Below, one piece after another: positions 63,626-64,000 of a DNA stretch of 64,000 nucleotides. This DNA is from Branchipolynoe longqiensis (Eukaryota; Annelida; Polychaeta; Phyllodocida; Polynoidae). A program made the position numbers and the translations under genes. Positions within the stretch are counted from its first letter, which is position 1; each line of letters starts with the position of its first letter. The notes beneath the pieces are model-generated. The model saw nothing but the letters and a program-made list of their open reading frames with translations, was not told the DNA's origin and ran no database searches. The DNA lies in NCBI GenBank assembly GCA_030323885.1, contig CM059199.1:39998590-40062589 (forward strand), read 5' to 3'.

Positions 63626-64000
63626 ACAAGAGTCACGATTTACTCGTCCATATACCGACAACAGTCCATGGTTAGCAATCCCCTTAGATTCTAGTGAATT
63701 ACACTAATCAGCAGACGACATTTACTCACTGCAGACGACAATTTAAAGCAGTCGCCCTTTTTCCTCCACTCCTGCTGTTTGGGCGCGTCGGTTCCATACA
63801 GGGGCGCCGCGGTGCATGCTGGGTCCGAACTAGCTTATGCGGAACGCTGGGTACTCCGCTCCATATCCGGTTTTTGCATTTGAACAGTAAGAGCTCTCGC
63901 CCCCCCACACACACACACCCCACACCGGCCTCACTCACGGCCCTATCCCTCGACCTCCCCTCCCCCACTTCTCCCCTCTCACCCCCACACACTACTTTTC
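63626..64000. other. Right flank, CpG-bearing patch
   Basis: GGGCGCGTCGG, GGGGCGCCGCGGTGCATGC and TCCGCTCCATATCCGG lie at 63780-63870, then C/A-rich sequence. A promoter continuing outside the window is possible; no exon is seen. Confidence 0.3.

Overview
This window is non-coding-rich animal nuclear DNA. Exons are interrupted by GT/AG introns, there are tRNA-derived SINEs, several non-LTR retrotransposon tails, a DIRS-type reverse transcriptase fragment, a PIF/Harbinger element with its two characteristic genes, and abundant micro- and minisatellites. The repertoire suggests a marine invertebrate, and my best guess is a mollusc, possibly a gastropod. That guess rests on general repeat style, not on a diagnostic gene. 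No bacterial operons, CRISPR arrays or rRNA genes are visible.

Only one host gene piece is recognised with reasonable confidence: a minus-strand first exon (18086-17475) encoding a signal peptide and a von Willebrand factor A domain, ending in a consensus splice donor. Its later exons are not recognised in the window. Weaker promoter or first-exon candidates lie at 32.1 kb, 40.3-40.7 kb and 44.3-44.5 kb.

The rest is largely a record of layered transposition. At 3966-8766 sits a complete but inactivated 4.8-kb Harbinger element with TTA target duplications, convergent genes for a MADF-like DNA-binding protein and a DDE transposase, and word-rich subterminal zones. At least six further non-autonomous elements (called K1-K6 here, at 0.5, 28.6, 29.3, 48.4, 49.2, 53.2 and 56 kb) share its end signature (GTCACAC) and mostly a 3-bp TAA-type target. 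Most also carry a long palindrome built on AAGTTTTG...CAAAACTT, 80-195 bp from one end. Each family has its own repeated subterminal word. This set is the most unusual pattern in the window.

Other elements, with working names used throughout: SINE-A (about 330 bp, tRNA head, about two dozen copies or pieces), SINE-B, SINE-C (head of A joined to tail of B), SINE-D (tRNA-headed unit found as tandem ~322-bp repeats), T (palindromic-end element with TTAA target), R (~720-810 bp, ends in CAGGGGCCA), G, H, N, P, S and M (short inverted-repeat elements), a Tigger-like element, an LTR-like pair (L1, L2) and at least four LINE families. Tandem arrays dominate 18.2-20.1 kb, 24.6-25.3 kb, 39.4-40.2 kb and 42.7-43.4 kb. 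Many elements are nested, so relative insertion order can be read directly.
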